This document shows, in pieces, positions 46,144-57,511 of a stretch of DNA of 64,000 bases. The translations under genes were made by a program, and so were the position numbers. The DNA lies in the NCBI GenBank assembly GCA_033675265.1, contig JAUJYZ010001545.1, forward strand, positions 121,001 through 185,000, given 5' to 3'. How positions within the stretch are numbered: position 1 is the stretch's first letter; every line of letters begins with the position of its first letter. The notes under the pieces are model-generated. The model did no database searches. It was not told the DNA's origin and saw nothing but the letters and a program-made list of their open reading frames with translations. The stretch comes from Actinostola sp. cb2023 (taxonomy: Eukaryota > Cnidaria > Anthozoa > Actiniaria > Actinostolidae).

Positions 46144-48964
46144 ATGATATTCATTTCAGCTTTCAACAATGCGAGAGCTATGCAGTATCTTAGTAGAGGA
46201 GGAGAATTCTCCTACGGAAACTTTTTGGAAACTTCAGAGGGAAAGATCTTGCAAAAAATCGCAAGTCTTTTATCGAACTCAACGACGCCAAGCAAAGACG
46301 AGTGTTGGACAAAGTGCATAGAAAACAAGCAATGTTTGTCGATTAATTTGATCACTTTGAATCAATCGCAATATCAGTGCGAGCTTTTAAACTGGTCAGG
46401 GTCGGGCTTTGGTAAATATCTCGTACCAAGAAACAATTCTTGGTATATGCAACTGCAGGTTAGTAAATCATCTTTTTTCTTTACTTAATTTGTGTATCTT
46501 TATAATTGACGATGATTTTGTTTTAAATCTATTGATAATTTTCGGCTCATCTATGAGCGATAGCTATTTGGGGTTTAGATTGAATGTATAATTGGACGCT
46601 AGAGTACACCACACACCTCACACCGCGTAACCACGCTAATCACCGCGTAACCACGCACCTCACCGCGTAACCACGCACTTCACACCGCGTAACCACGCTC
46701 CTCACACGCACTTCACACCGCGTAACCACGCACCTCACACCGCGTAACCACGCACTTCACACCGCGTAACCACGCACCTCACACCGCGTAACCACGCACT
46801 TCACACCGCGTACCCACGCACCTCACACCGCGTAACCACGCACTTCACACCGCGTACCCACGCACCTCACACCGCGGTCCTCACACGCACTTCACACCTC
46901 GTAACCACGCACCTCACACCCCGGTCCTCACACGCACTTCACACCGCGCCCCACACAACACCGTGTACCACGCACTGCTCACCACGCACCGAGCACAACG
47001 TACCACATACTGCTCACCACGTACTGCTCACCACGCACTGCTCACCACGCACTGCTCACCACGCACTGCTCACCACGCACTGCTCACCACGCACTGCTCA
47101 CCACGTACTGCTCACCACGTACTGCTCACCACGTACTGCTCACCACGCACTGCTCACCACGTACTGCTCACCACACGTACTGCTCACCACGTACTGCTCA
47201 CCACGCACTGCTCACCACGCACTGCTCACCACGCACTGCTCACCACGTACTGCTCACCACGCACTGCTCACCACGTACTGCTCACCACGTACTGCTCACC
47301 ACGTACTGCTCACCACGTACTGCTCACCACGCACTGCTCACCACGCACTGCTCACCACGCACTGCTCACCACGTACTGCTCACCACGCACTGCTCACCAC
47401 GCACTGCTCACCACGTACTGCTCACCACGCACTGCTCACCACGTACTGCTCACCACGTACTGCTCACCACGCACTGCTCACCACGTACTGCTCACCACGT
47501 ACTGCTCACCACGTACTGCTCACCACGCACTGCGAACTGCGCACCACGCACTGCGCATCACGCATCGAGCACCACGCACCGAGCACCACGCAGTGCGCAC
47601 CGAGCACCACGCACAACATACCACGCACCGCGCAACGAGAACCACGCACCGCGTATCACGCATCATGCACCACACACAACGCACCGAGCACCACGCACAA
47701 CATACCACGCCCCACGCATCGAGCACTACGTACCACGCACAACGCACCGAGCACCTAGTACCACGCACTGCTCACCACGCATTGCGCACCACGCACCACG
47801 TACCACGCATCACGCGGTGAGGATAAGGAAATATACCACTTCATATTTTCCAGCAAGAAACTCGTGTCTATATAATATAATAATAATACTTTACCGTATG
47901 ATTTATATAGCATGATTTGTGGAACCATTTGGAAAGTGCAAAAACGAATAACACTGAAACGAGTGAAACGAAAGTAGCAGGTATGTAAACCCAAAAATGT
48001 TAATATAGAAATGACGGCGCTGATGATCGAGTTGTTGTCTTTCAAATCTGATCAAGATACTAGTCATATCACTATTGTTTGAAACAATTTCATTTTTAGA
48101 CAGCTTGTTCGTCAAACCCATGCAGTAATGGAGGAGAATGTACTGCGGAAGCTGCAGGAACTGATTACACGTGTAACTGTACTGTAAGATATGCTGGAAG
48201 GAACTGTGAGAAAAGTAAGAACAATTGCCACAAGAAGCCCAATCATTTCTTATGAAGCTAATTTTAATAAGTAAAAAGATAGACGGACGGGTGGATGCAT
48301 GGATGCATGGATGGATGAATGAATGGATTATTTAATTAATTATTTGTTTGTTTATTTATTTATTGAATTGACGAAGGGACGAAGGGACGAAGGGACGAAG
48401 GGACGAAGGGACGAAGGGACGAATGCTCAATCTCAGCCGAAACCACATTTCTTAATTGTTTGTTTCAATCTAGAATGCGTTCTTTTTGACTTTGAAACTG
48501 GACGATTGGACGGCTGGACCCTGACAGGAACGGTATTTAACAACCAGCCAACCTACGGAGACAACTCCGCAGCTAGAGGCAGAAGAGAGCCGTCACATCA
48601 CCAAGGTAACTGGTGGATTGGAGGCGCCGAGAATAGACCCAGTCCCTCTCATCCAGCTGGAGCAATTCAAGGCGACGGACCAACCGGAACTATGAAGTCA
48701 CCATCGTTTATCATCCAAGGGACAAAGCTGAAGTTTCTGATTGGAGGAGGTAGTGACATCAATACTGAACGTATTGAGCTGCTAATTGGGGGTTCGGTTA
48801 TTGCCAGGGCTTCGGGTGGAAATAACGAGACCATGACACAGAAAGCATTTGATGTAACAAACTACAGAGGCCAAATAGCTCAGCTACGAGTCGTCGATAG
48901 ATCATCAGGTGGATGGGGTCACATTAACGTAGATCATATTGAGGACAGTATCTGCACTGAGTAA
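46144..48964 (+). CDS. PAN-EGF protein, locus 3, 306 aa, shortened signal peptide
   Basis: Exons 46144-46458, 48100-48214 and 48474-48964. The upstream ATG used at loci 4 and 5 is present at 46123, but an 8-bp deletion (CTAAAGTT missing) puts it out of frame. The next ATG gives only MIFISAFNNARA before the mature region, so the signal peptide has lost its basic start and part of its hydrophobic core. The PAN domain has DECWTKCIENKQC and YQCELLNW. The EGF exon has CSSNPCSNGGEC and CNCTVRYAGRNC. The third domain starts VLFDFETGRLDGWTLTG and ends GGWGHINVDHIEDSICTE. Intron 1 contains a 1.2-kb CACGCAC-type array. Secretion of this copy may be weakened. Confidence 0.82.
46615..46960 (+). repeat. 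Minisatellite of CACCGCGTAACCACGCACYTCA units
   Basis: About 15 degenerate units of roughly 22 bp in intron 1 of locus 3, turning into the 14-bp array that follows. Confidence 0.85.
46961..47815 (+). repeat. 14-bp CACGCACTGCTCAC minisatellite, about 40 regular copies plus variants
   Basis: Units CACGCACTGCTCAC or CACGTACTGCTCAC up to about 47525, then looser CACGCACCGAGCAC variants like those at locus 4. Forms long artefact ORFs. Intron 1 of locus 3. Confidence 0.9.
48360..48424 (+). repeat. (GACGAAGG)n short tandem repeat
   Basis: Seven or so 8-bp units in intron 2 of locus 3, about 50 bp before the acceptor. The corresponding tract at locus 4 (about 59398-59440) is shorter and degenerate. 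Confidence 0.85.
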
Positions 48965-50325
48965 AACATGCAAGCACTCAACCATGTGTATCTTACTACT
49001 ACACAGTATCTGCACTGAGTAAAACATGCAAGCACTCAACCATGTGTACTTACTACTACACAGTATCTGCACTGAGTAAAACATGCAAGCACTCAACCAT
49101 GTGTACTTACTACTACACAGTATCTGCACTGAGTAAAACATGCAAGCACTCAACCATGTGTACTTACTACTACACAGTATCTGCACTGAGTAAAACATGC
49201 AAGCACTCAACCATGTGTACTTACTACTACACAGTATCTGCACTGAGTAAAACATGCAAGCACTCAACCATGTGTACTTACTACTACACAGTATCTGCAC
49301 TGAGTAAAACATGCAAGCACTCAACCATGTGTACTTACTACTACACAGTATCTGCACTGAGTAAAACATGCAAGCACTCAACCATGTGTACTTACTACTA
49401 CACAGTATCTGCACTGAGTAAAACATGCAAGCACTCAACCATGTGTACTTACTACTACACAGTATCTGCACTGAGTAAAACATGCAAGCACTCAACCATG
49501 TGTACTTACTACTACACAGTATCTGCACTGAGTAAAACATGCAAGCACTCAACCATGTGTACTTACTACTACACAGTATCTGCACTGAGTAAAACATGGA
49601 AGCACTCAACCATGTGTACTTACAACTACACAGTATCTGTACTGAGTAAAACATGCAAGCACTCAACCATGTGTACTACTACTACACAGTATCTGCACTG
49701 AGTAAAACATGCAAGTATTCAACCATGTGTACTTACAACTACACAGTATCTGCACTGAGTAAAACATGCAAGCACTCAACCATGTGTACTTACTACTACT
49801 ACACAGTATCTGCACTGAGTAAAACATGCAAGCACTCAACCATGTGTACTTACAACTACACACTATCTGCACTGAGTAAAACATGCAAGCACTCAACCAT
49901 GTGTACTTACTACTACACAGTATCTGCACTGAGTAAAACATGCAAGCACTCAACCATGTGTACTTACTACTACACAGTATCTGCACTGAGTAAAACATGC
50001 AAGCACTCAACCATGTGTACTTACTACTACACAGTATCTGCACTGAGTAAAACATGCAAGCACTCAACCATGTGTACTTACAACTACACAGTATCTGCAC
50101 TGAGTAAAACATGCAAGCACTCAACCATGTGTACTTACTACTACACAGTATCTGCACTGAGTAAAACAACATGCAAGCACTCAACCATGTGTACTTACAA
50201 CTACACAGTATCTGCACTGAGTAAAACATGCAAGCACTCAACCATGTGTACTTACTACTACACAGTATCTGCACTGAGTAAAACATGCAAGCAAGCTCAA
50301 GCACTCAACCATGTGTACTTACAAC
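48945..50325 (+). repeat. 57-bp minisatellite, about 24 copies, locus 3
   Basis: Starts in the last codons of locus 3. The first unit has TATCTTACTACTAC, a change shared with the first unit of locus 4, so part of the array predates their duplication. Ends at TTACAACTAACTGTTATAAT. Confidence 0.95.
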
Positions 50326-50514
50326 TAACTGTTATAATAACTGTTTATTTAAGTGTGCAATGTATTTTAGTGATTGCGCACTAATTGTGAGACACTGTAC
50401 TCTCACTTACACTACCACCTACCACCGTGTTATTTAGCAAGTAGATTAGAGCATGGAGTTTTTTTACACACCCTATAACTTCTTCCAGTTTATGACTGTT
50501 GTTGTGTTACAATC

Positions 50515-51640
50515 ATCGCACACAATTCGATGTCATATCCGGGATATTATCTAATTAGCATCTAGTTTTCAGTCTACCGTGTCGAATTTTGACCTCCCGG
50601 TCAGGCAAATTTACAGTAAATTCGGTAAAGTCCTCAGGTTTGTAGAGACATGCTGTAAATACGAAACACTTAGGAAACATTTGTACATCTGGAAATAAAA
50701 GTTCAATGAATAAGGTTTCTTGACTTACATTTATTTTCACAACAAGTAGTGTTTATCAACCAGCTTTTCTCATGTGAACTCGTGCTAAAATGGCCTCCCG
50801 ATGTACGGTAAATGTCAGCGTACGAAGTAAATCGTCTTCTTGTTGCTCGCCAGTGTCCATGAGAAAAAATTGTACATCGGGGATTTCTTGTATTTATATT
50901 GGTCTTTCTAATCCACAACTTGTTCTTGTGTTTATACAATTCCAAGAACCACCTTTTTGGAGTTGTTGACATTTGTCCGTAGTGCCGTGACTCGAGGCAA
51001 ATGCCGATAATTCGCCAAGCTTTTCCTCGACAAAAACAGTAATTCTGGTAGCCATTTTGAAAACATTAGTACCCAAGCCTCTGTTCCACAGGGAAACCAA
51101 GTTTTCTGGTCCCAGACTCCCTTAATTTAAAATTTCTCGCGGGATTTCGGAAAAATATATAAAAACGGTTTTTGGGGGGGAAATAAATACAGGATTATTT
51201 TACAAAATGTTTATAAATTATTGGAGTGTTTTATATTTGCCATTTAACCAAAACCACGATCATGACACAATTTCTTGGGCAATTGTGTGCGATGATGTTG
51301 ATTCCCCTTGGGAACTTTACGCACAATGCCACAAATATTACACGATTTCTGTATTTCTCGGGCGGAATTAGTCCCAGAGGATTACATTTCACCTCCCCAT
51401 GTGCACGGGATAGTATAAATAATCCGCCATACACCAAAAAGCCCTCTTTGAACCAGTTCAGAAGACCCGAAGACTAGCTTTCGACGCCCCATCCACCTCC
51501 CCGCAGCGATGAACCAATAGCGATGGATCCCCACTGCGAGCTACCCGCTCGCAACCGCTTCGGAGGTCATCTTCCCATATATTAATTAGTGTCTTTCCAG
51601 GCATTGTGTCGGGTAGTTCTCAGTGGGAATACTTTACGAT
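50515..51640. mobile_element. 1.1-kb insertion in duplication copy 2, unclassified
   Basis: Copy 1 reads through from GTTGTTGTG..TACAAT to GATTATATGAGGTG; copy 2 has about 1.1 kb in between. No clear terminal repeats. It includes the possible minus-strand coding remnant at 50555-51050. The loss of this segment from copy 1 is an equal alternative. Confidence 0.45.
50555..51050 (-). pseudogene. Possible two-exon gene remnant, unrecognised
   Basis: On the minus strand an ATG at 51050 opens MATRITVFVEEKLGELSAFA and runs on for about 40 residues. Another frame reads MSTTPKRWFLELYKHKNKLW up to a donor (AATAAAT then GTAAGT, about 50727). After an acceptor ending TTTCCAG (about 50700) the text reads VQMFPKCFVF and YKPEDFTEFTVNLPDREVK to a stop at 50555. 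The first part needs a frameshift to be joined. I do not recognise the family; it may be a transposon-borne ORF. Confidence 0.3.
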
Positions 51641-52315
51641 TATATGAGGTGGTGTTACACTAGTGTCACGCGCGCGTATAAACATTACTTTAAAAAAAAA
51701 AGAAGGCGTATACCTAACAAGAACAAGATAACAAACAAGTCCATCGCCGGTGTTCAGCAAACACAAATCGATGAATCATGATTTGCGTTGTCAAGTCAGC
51801 GAGGGACGTCAGCTCTATTTAGAATAGTATAGCCCCGCTGTGCCCGATGAGATATTCTCACAAATCACAATTTCAGTATAATTCAATGTGATATACTGCT
51901 GTGAGCACGTAGTTTTTATCTCTTTTAGAAATAAAATTATTTCGCCTCTACAAACATTTCACGTATTCAAACAATCCGAAGGGCTGCATAAGGCTGTATA
52001 TAATCGTTATTTACTATGGATTAGTTAGATTAGCTTTCAGTTGCTCCCACAATATGTACCTATCTATATATTTCTTGATTAATTTTCATATACACCTATT
52101 CCAAAAATCGTTGTCGCAGTCGAAACAACAGTCAGAACACTCCAAGACTGCAAAGGATTTTGGTCGATTGCTGTTTGCTGTTTAGTTTATAGCAGTACAT
52201 GTTTGTAATGACTAGTATTTTCCTAAATATTGCCGGTTTAACACCTGAGCTACCACTTCAGCTAGCTTTCCATATGTCACAAACGCATCAGCAACCAAAA
52301 TATGCTCTGAATAAA

Positions 52316-52520
52316 TGAGGGTTTATCACGTAATTTCAAAACTCATAGGACACGAAATGATTATCATAGCTGGAAAGAGCTCGTTGAAATTAGTAAAAAT
52401 CTGAAGTTTGGAAAAGATCGCTTCACAAATTGCGAAGATATGAATTTTCAAAAATCGAAATTTTGTATCGGAAAACTTTTTCATATAATTGCCGAATTGA
52501 AATTACGTGATAAACCCTCA
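52316..52520. mobile_element. MITE, 205 bp, TGAGGGTTTATCACGTAATT termini
   Basis: Ends TGAGGGTTTATCACGTAATT and AATTACGTGATAAACCCTCA. Copy 1 of the duplication lacks it (CTGAATAAATTAATTACGAG), which proves an insertion or precise loss. No clear target duplication can be defined. Confidence 0.8.
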
Positions 52521-52568
52521 TTAATTACGAGAAAAATTTCCGAAATCCTTTGCAGTCTTGTATAGTGT

Positions 52569-53260
52569 TAGCCTCCTTTCTGGGTTGTAGTGTCTTGTTT
52601 ACAGATTTAGAAGGGTATTCTACGCTTCACTCTTACTTCGGAATTTGTTTTGCATTTATCTTGCTTTGATCGCACAGGAGTTGAGGTCAACAAAGCTACG
52701 GGCGAAGGCAACTCTGTCGGGTAAATATGCCAAAGACATTGTAAACTAGCTGTTGAAAGGGAAGCAATCCAGGTCCAACCGCAGTATAACCGCTATAAGA
52801 AGTGCAAGTAGTAGATTCTGAAGATGTAAACATTAAAGATTTTGCCGCCCCTGCTCGGCCACTTGTAGGAGGAGTACATGTATAGACGCCGATGTGTCAT
52901 TTAAATGCACACGTCCGAATCTCTCCGCTTTCACTTTACCCTTGCTGATTTATTTCGTATAAAATTGTTTCGGATTGCATGTTTCAATGCTTTAATATTC
53001 TTCTCTAATTTGTCAAGTTTCACCAGACGTTTGTAGCACGGGTTAGTGCAAATGAAGAAGTTATTCCCCGAGTAGACACTTACATCCACGTCAACTGCGG
53101 TTTTGATCAGCCCTCTTATATCGAGCGAAGAATTTGTCTGGTTCAATAAAAGCCGCTCTGTGATTGGCTGTTTTATGACAATTGCTTCAATCTAATTGGC
53201 TTTTCGCAAACAATCGGGATCGTTGCGTGACGGAACTAAGAACGGCTGCAAAGGAGGCTA
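52569..53260. mobile_element. Mutator-like non-autonomous element, 692 bp, 9-bp target duplication
   Basis: TAGCCTCCTTT at the left and AAAGGAGGCTA at the right, flanked by GTATAGTGT on both sides (52560-52568 and 53261-53269). The empty site in copy 1 reads CTTGTAGTGTTGACTG. A 9-bp duplication is typical of Mutator-like elements. The ORFs inside are short and unrecognised. Confidence 0.65.
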
Positions 53261-53657
53261 GTATAGTGTTGACTGTTGCTTCTGGTTGCTTCCGGCTGCG
53301 ACAACGATTTTTGAAATAGGTGTATATGAACTTCATGCCACACTGTGTTATTTATTGGGACAGGGTAAATCTCAGTACTAGGGGGGATAGGGTCAGAGAT
53401 AAGTTTGGATTCCATATTTTAACACACCCTTACCAGGCAATTCCCCGACTACCTCTCCCCCGGGCGATCGATTCAACTGTGATTAAAAACCTGTTTAACC
53501 TGAAGTCATACAAACAGAGTTGCTGAGTTCCTAAGACTTATGGTTACAGAGCAGAGGAGGTCTGAATAGTATCCCAGAATGCATTGCGTTTCGTATTATA
53601 TTATCGTTTTTTCGTGACGTCATCACTTTCTCACAACCGGCAAGACGACAAGAAGTA

Positions 53658-53939
53658 ATGGCGGCGTTTAGGCCTATTGCTGGATACTCAGCGCCTGTCT
53701 TCGATGATATTCGGTTATTATACGTTCACTGCGTATCAAAAGAAGAGTTCTCGGTTTCCGTAACCGGCCTGGAAGGGCTTGAAGCTGTTTTTAGGATGGT
53801 TCACATCAGTTTTATCGACAAATTCAGCGAGAAACGTGTTGCGTTGGTCCCTTGCTCGACAATAGACCACAACTATTCGATGGACTCTCTCTTCAAAGGT
53901 GTTCGCAGCCCAGCGCTTGTTCGCCTAACAACATCGTAA
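53658..53939 (+). CDS. Unrecognised 93-aa ORF inside the 3.4-kb element
   Basis: Starts MAAFRPIAGYSAPVFDDIRL with a good start context (A at -3, G at +4) and ends SPALVRLTTS. Composition looks protein-like and free of repeats, but I know no relative. It lies 106 bp inside the left terminus and could be a first exon, since no other coding part follows. Confidence 0.35.
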   Translation: MAAFRPIAGYSAPVFDDIRLLYVHCVSKEEFSVSVTGLEGLEAVFRMVHISFIDKFSEKRVALVPCSTIDHNYSMDSLFKGVRSPALVRLTTS

Positions 53940-54009
53940 CAGTTTACGTCGAGATGCACCAGTGCTTATCCTCTTCGCGCGTTTCTCTTTGGGTTTATGT
54001 GGCGTATTG

Positions 54010-54830
54010 CCCGTACTATACCCTGCTAGCAGAGTTTCCTCTTTGGTCAATGGTTTTGTATCTATCTTTTACTGTATAGGCTTTTGCTTCTGTTTCTTGA
54101 TCGACGTCCGAGAGGAAACTCTGCCAGGATTCGCCACATTTCTCGTTGAGCATGCGCGACGGTTACGTCATGGGTTGCGTAGCGACGACAATGCATAGTT
54201 GACTAACGAACGGTAATCAATAAAGTCTTTTTTTACAATACTTTATTCCTAGATTTGTACATTCTTCTATTTGGTCAGCAATTAATAAGTTCAGAGGAGT
54301 TAATTATAACGATAGCTAGAGGATTTGCCAGTTGGGAAACGATTGTCCCTGACTGACTGCGATGTTTTATTCGAACCGCCGTATAAACTGGTAAATATCC
54401 AAACACATTCCCACCTTGATTGCCAGTTCTTGATGTATTGACAGCCTACGTGAAACAACAGCTCCATCGAAAATAATATTTCGAATCAGTCAACGTACGC
54501 CATATTTGTTTGGTAACGAAGGCTCAATATTCTAACCAGCGGCAATTCATTAGACTCTGCGTGCGCATACCGTGGGCTCATTTATAGCCAGATGAAACAT
54601 GTTTATTTTATGCGTGCGCCTGTAAACCGGTTTAAACCAGTTTCTATCATCCAAGAATTTGGAAGAAACCGTCGCGCATGCTCAACGAGAAATGTGGTGA
54701 ATCCTGGCAGAGTTTCCTCTCGGACGATCAAGAAACAGAAGCAAAAGCCTATACAGCAAAAGATAAATACAAAACCATTGACCAAAGAGGAAACTCTGCT
54801 AGCAGGGTACCCGTACTAACATACGTTCGC
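54010..54830. repeat. Inverted repeat pair with AGAGTTTCCTCTTTGGTCAA arms
   Basis: GCAGAGTTTCCTCTTTGGTC at about 54029 is matched by GACCAAAGAGGAAACTCTGC at about 54780; the arms (about 150 bp) run on through CTTGATCG and GCATGCGCGACGG. Each arm itself has a second AGAGGAAACTCTGCC motif. Confidence 0.8.
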
Positions 54831-55365
54831 TTTGAGCTTTCATCCATAATTCTGAAAAAGTAAAAGTTTATATTAGTTACTGCCTTTTAGCGTATCTATT
54901 AGAACACAAGTTATTGATTTCAGCAACGAAAGAGTTGTTTTGTCACATGCCGTGACGCGTTGTCACGAATGCTTCAGAGCAATGAAATACGACCACAAGT
55001 GTCAAAACATGTCTAACTTCGGAGCCAGTAAAACTATCTAAAACGTGGAGTAACTTTGAGTAATTTTATATACAGACGTTCTCCAAGCCTTACAGTACGA
55101 TAACGTGTTATTAAAATATAAAATACTCAAGTCAGTAATAAGAATAAAGCGGTTTTTGGTGAGCGCCTATCACTCAAATTTTCAAAGCGTAGTGAATACC
55201 CTTCGTAAGCTACTGATTTTTTCAAAAGACAGCGAGAAAATCATGAGATAAAGTCTTCAGGGAAGTAGTATTAATGCACTGCAAACATGTAATACAAATC
55301 TTACCTTCATTGCTGGCGATATTGCTAAAAAATCTTGCTTGTAAAACACGGCGGGTCTAAAACGC

Positions 55366-55608
55366 AGGTAACAGGTAACAGGTAACAGGTAGCAGGTAGC
55401 AGGTAACAGGTAACAGGTAGCAGGTAACAGGTAACAGGTAACAGGTAACAGGTAACAGGTAACAGGTAACAGGTAACAGGTAACAGGTAACAGGTAGCAG
55501 GTAACAGGTAACAGGTAACAGGTAACAGGTAACAGGTAACAGGTAACAGGTAACAGGTAACAGGTAACAGGTAACAGGTAACAAGTAACAGGTAACAAGT
55601 AACAGGAA
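55366..55608 (+). repeat. (GGTAACA)n heptamer array, left arm
   Basis: About 34 seven-base units, mostly GGTAACA with some GGTAGCA. Inside the left arm of the large palindrome. Confidence 0.95.
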
Positions 55609-56667
55609 ACAAGGGAGGGGAGGGGTGGGAGGAAGGGGCTATCGGACACTCGATGTCATCACTGTGACGTCATCGTCAACGACACGTTCTAATAAAATGT
55701 TTCCTTGAACCGATATTGTATCAATTTGGTCAATGGGGTTTGTTGGTAAAGGGATTGAATGTGATAATACACATCCATAGCAACGAAGTCTGGCAAATAG
55801 GTAAGACCCCCCTAACGGGGTTCCACTGTACATCCTGTTGGTAGAGTAACATAAATCAACACAACAAATTTGGTAATGTCTTCAATTAATTAATTATTAT
55901 TAATAATTAGTTTTTGAAAAGCAAGAATAGAAACAGTATGATATAATAACGAACATAATCATTGAATAATATACAAATGATCGACTCGTGAGTGTTTTTT
56001 ATGAGTGTTTTCAGTTCTGGTAGCAGGCTGACAATTTCAGGTTAGTGAATCCGATCCGACCTCAGCTGGTATTTCTGGACATCCTGCCACTGATAGGGCG
56101 GCTGATAAGGAGGCTAGCCATAAAATGCATGCATAGCTAGACTGAAGAAGTCAGCCACTACTGAAAGAAACTCGTTGGCATCAATTAATAGTTCACGTTT
56201 ATGATTTCACCGCAAAGAGGAACTCAGATTCGGACCCCCAGCGTAGTTTTCCGAAATTCCTTTCTAAAAATTTCGTATTTCATTTGCTCACATGACCAAA
56301 ATCCCGCCAAAACCTATATCTATTTACTGTTCTTGCTTTTCAAAAACTAATTATTAATAATAATTAATTAATTGAAGACATTACCAAATTTGTTGTGTTG
56401 ATTTATGTTACTCTACCAACAGGATGTACAGTGGAACCCCCGTTAGGGGGGTCTTACCTATTTGCCAGACTTCGTTGCTATGGATGTGTATTATCACATT
56501 CAATCCCTTTACCAACAAACCCCATTGACCAAATTGATACAATATCGGTTCAAGGAAACATTTTATTGTAGTTGATGGTGTCATCAGAACGTGACGTTGA
56601 CGATGACGTCACAGTGATGACATCGAGTGTCCGATAGCCCCTTCCTCCCACCCCTCCCCTCCCTTGT

Positions 56668-56882
56668 TTCCTGTTACTTGTTACCTGTTACTTGTTACTG
56701 TTACCTGTTACCTGTTACCTGTTACCTGTTACCTGTTACCTGTTACTGTTACTGTTACCTGTTACCTGTTACCTGTTACCTGTTACCTGTTACCTGTTAC
56801 CTGTTACCTGTTACCTGTTACCTGTTACCTGTTACCTGTTACCTGTTACCTGTTACCTGTTACCTGTTACCTGTTACCTGCG
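56668..56882 (+). repeat. (CTGTTAC)n heptamer array, right arm
   Basis: Inverse partner of the left-arm heptamer array, with about 30 units and three shortened CTGTTA units. The different unit number shows that the two arms change independently. Confidence 0.95.
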
Positions 56883-57326
56883 TTTTAGACCCGCCGTTGT
56901 AAAACACTAACAAATCACATTCTTGAAGACTGGAAGCGTGAACTTCACAACATTTCTCCCGCAATGCATTCTGGGATACTATTCAGACCACCTCTGGTTA
57001 CAGAGCTTTCTCGATATGTGAACCAGTCATATGGAATTCACTTCCACTTCATATAAGAAATAGTGCTTCTGTTGAGGTGATTTTAAAAGAAGGACCTTAA
57101 AACTTATTTATTTAGATTATCTTATTTTAATTAGTTAGTTATTTTTTGAGCACACTAGGTTATATAAATATTTTCTTTTATCTTATGTTATGTTTTATTT
57201 TGTAAATATTAATAGGAAATATAGTATTAGTATTTTTATCATTGTAATTATAATTTAGATAGCGCTTTTAAGCACTAGAAAAAGCGCTTTATAAATAATA
57301 AAGTATTATTAAAGTATTATTATTCC

Positions 57327-57511
57327 AATAATCGACAGATGTTGTTTTCTTTTCGAGGGGAGAGTAAAAGTTAAAACATTTTCAACTTGAAAATAAATAA
57401 AAGACTCTGAAACGAACACAAACTAATCAAAAATTTATGACTCGTTTTAAAATGAAACGTAACTGAGTTCTTAACAGGTGCTTTTCCTTCTCGAGAAGTT
57501 GAACCAGTAAG
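57327..57511 (+). promoter_or_regulatory. Conserved upstream block of locus 4
   Basis: Same block as before locus 3, with small deletions (for example the ATAAAGCAATG segment is missing). Immediately precedes the start codon. Confidence 0.4.

Larger units (their letters stand above)
55345..56900. repeat. Large palindrome, arms about 580 bp, spacer about 390 bp
   Basis: The left arm runs from ACGGCGGGTCTAAAACGCAG through the GTAACAG array, a GTCATCACTGTGACGTCATC segment and AACCCCGTTAG-type sequence to TTTTTGAAAAGCAAG. The right arm is its inverse, ending CTGCGTTTTAGACCCGCCGT. The arms differ in details such as TAATAAAATG against TGATGGTGTC. Confidence 0.85.
53552..56996. mobile_element. 3.4-kb DNA element with 36-bp termini and nested palindromes
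   Basis: Termini CAGAGGAGGTCTGAATAGTA and, complementarily, TACTATTCAGACCACCTCTG, continuing to ATCCCAGAATGCATTGCG. Flanked by the 9-bp repeat GTTACAGAG (53543-53551 and 56997-57005). Inside are two further inverted repeats: 54010-54170 against 54668-54830, and the large pair 55345-55936 against 56326-56900. Probably Mutator-like by its target duplication. No transposase seen. Confidence 0.65.
53532..57326 (+). mobile_element. 5'-truncated L2-like LINE end, interrupted by a DNA element
   Basis: Removing the element at 53552-56996 and one copy of its target duplication joins a reading of TYGYRAFSICEPVIWNSLP and then HIRNSASVEV, the well-known C-terminal end of CR1/L2-type reverse transcriptase proteins, followed by stops. 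The 3' tail contains GATAGCGCTTTTAAGCAC and AAAGCGCTTTATAAATAAT. Copy 1 of the duplication is the empty site (GAGTTCCAATAATCG); TTCC is present at both edges. Confidence 0.7.
50462..57511 (+). repeat. Segmental duplication copy 2, upstream of locus 4
   Basis: Homologous to 44755-46143. Its blocks are interrupted by insertions at about 50515-51640, 52316-52520, 52569-53260 and 53532-57326, each absent from copy 1. Confidence 0.8.

Noticed and set aside
46963..47820. Histidine/threonine/arginine-rich ORF of 285 codons
   Set aside because: It is a translation of the 14-bp CACGCACTGCTCAC array inside intron 1 of locus 3.
55366..56882. (GGTAACA)n as a telomeric repeat or internal telomere
   Set aside because: Animal telomeres are TTAGGG-type; the array is in the arms of a palindrome within a mobile element.
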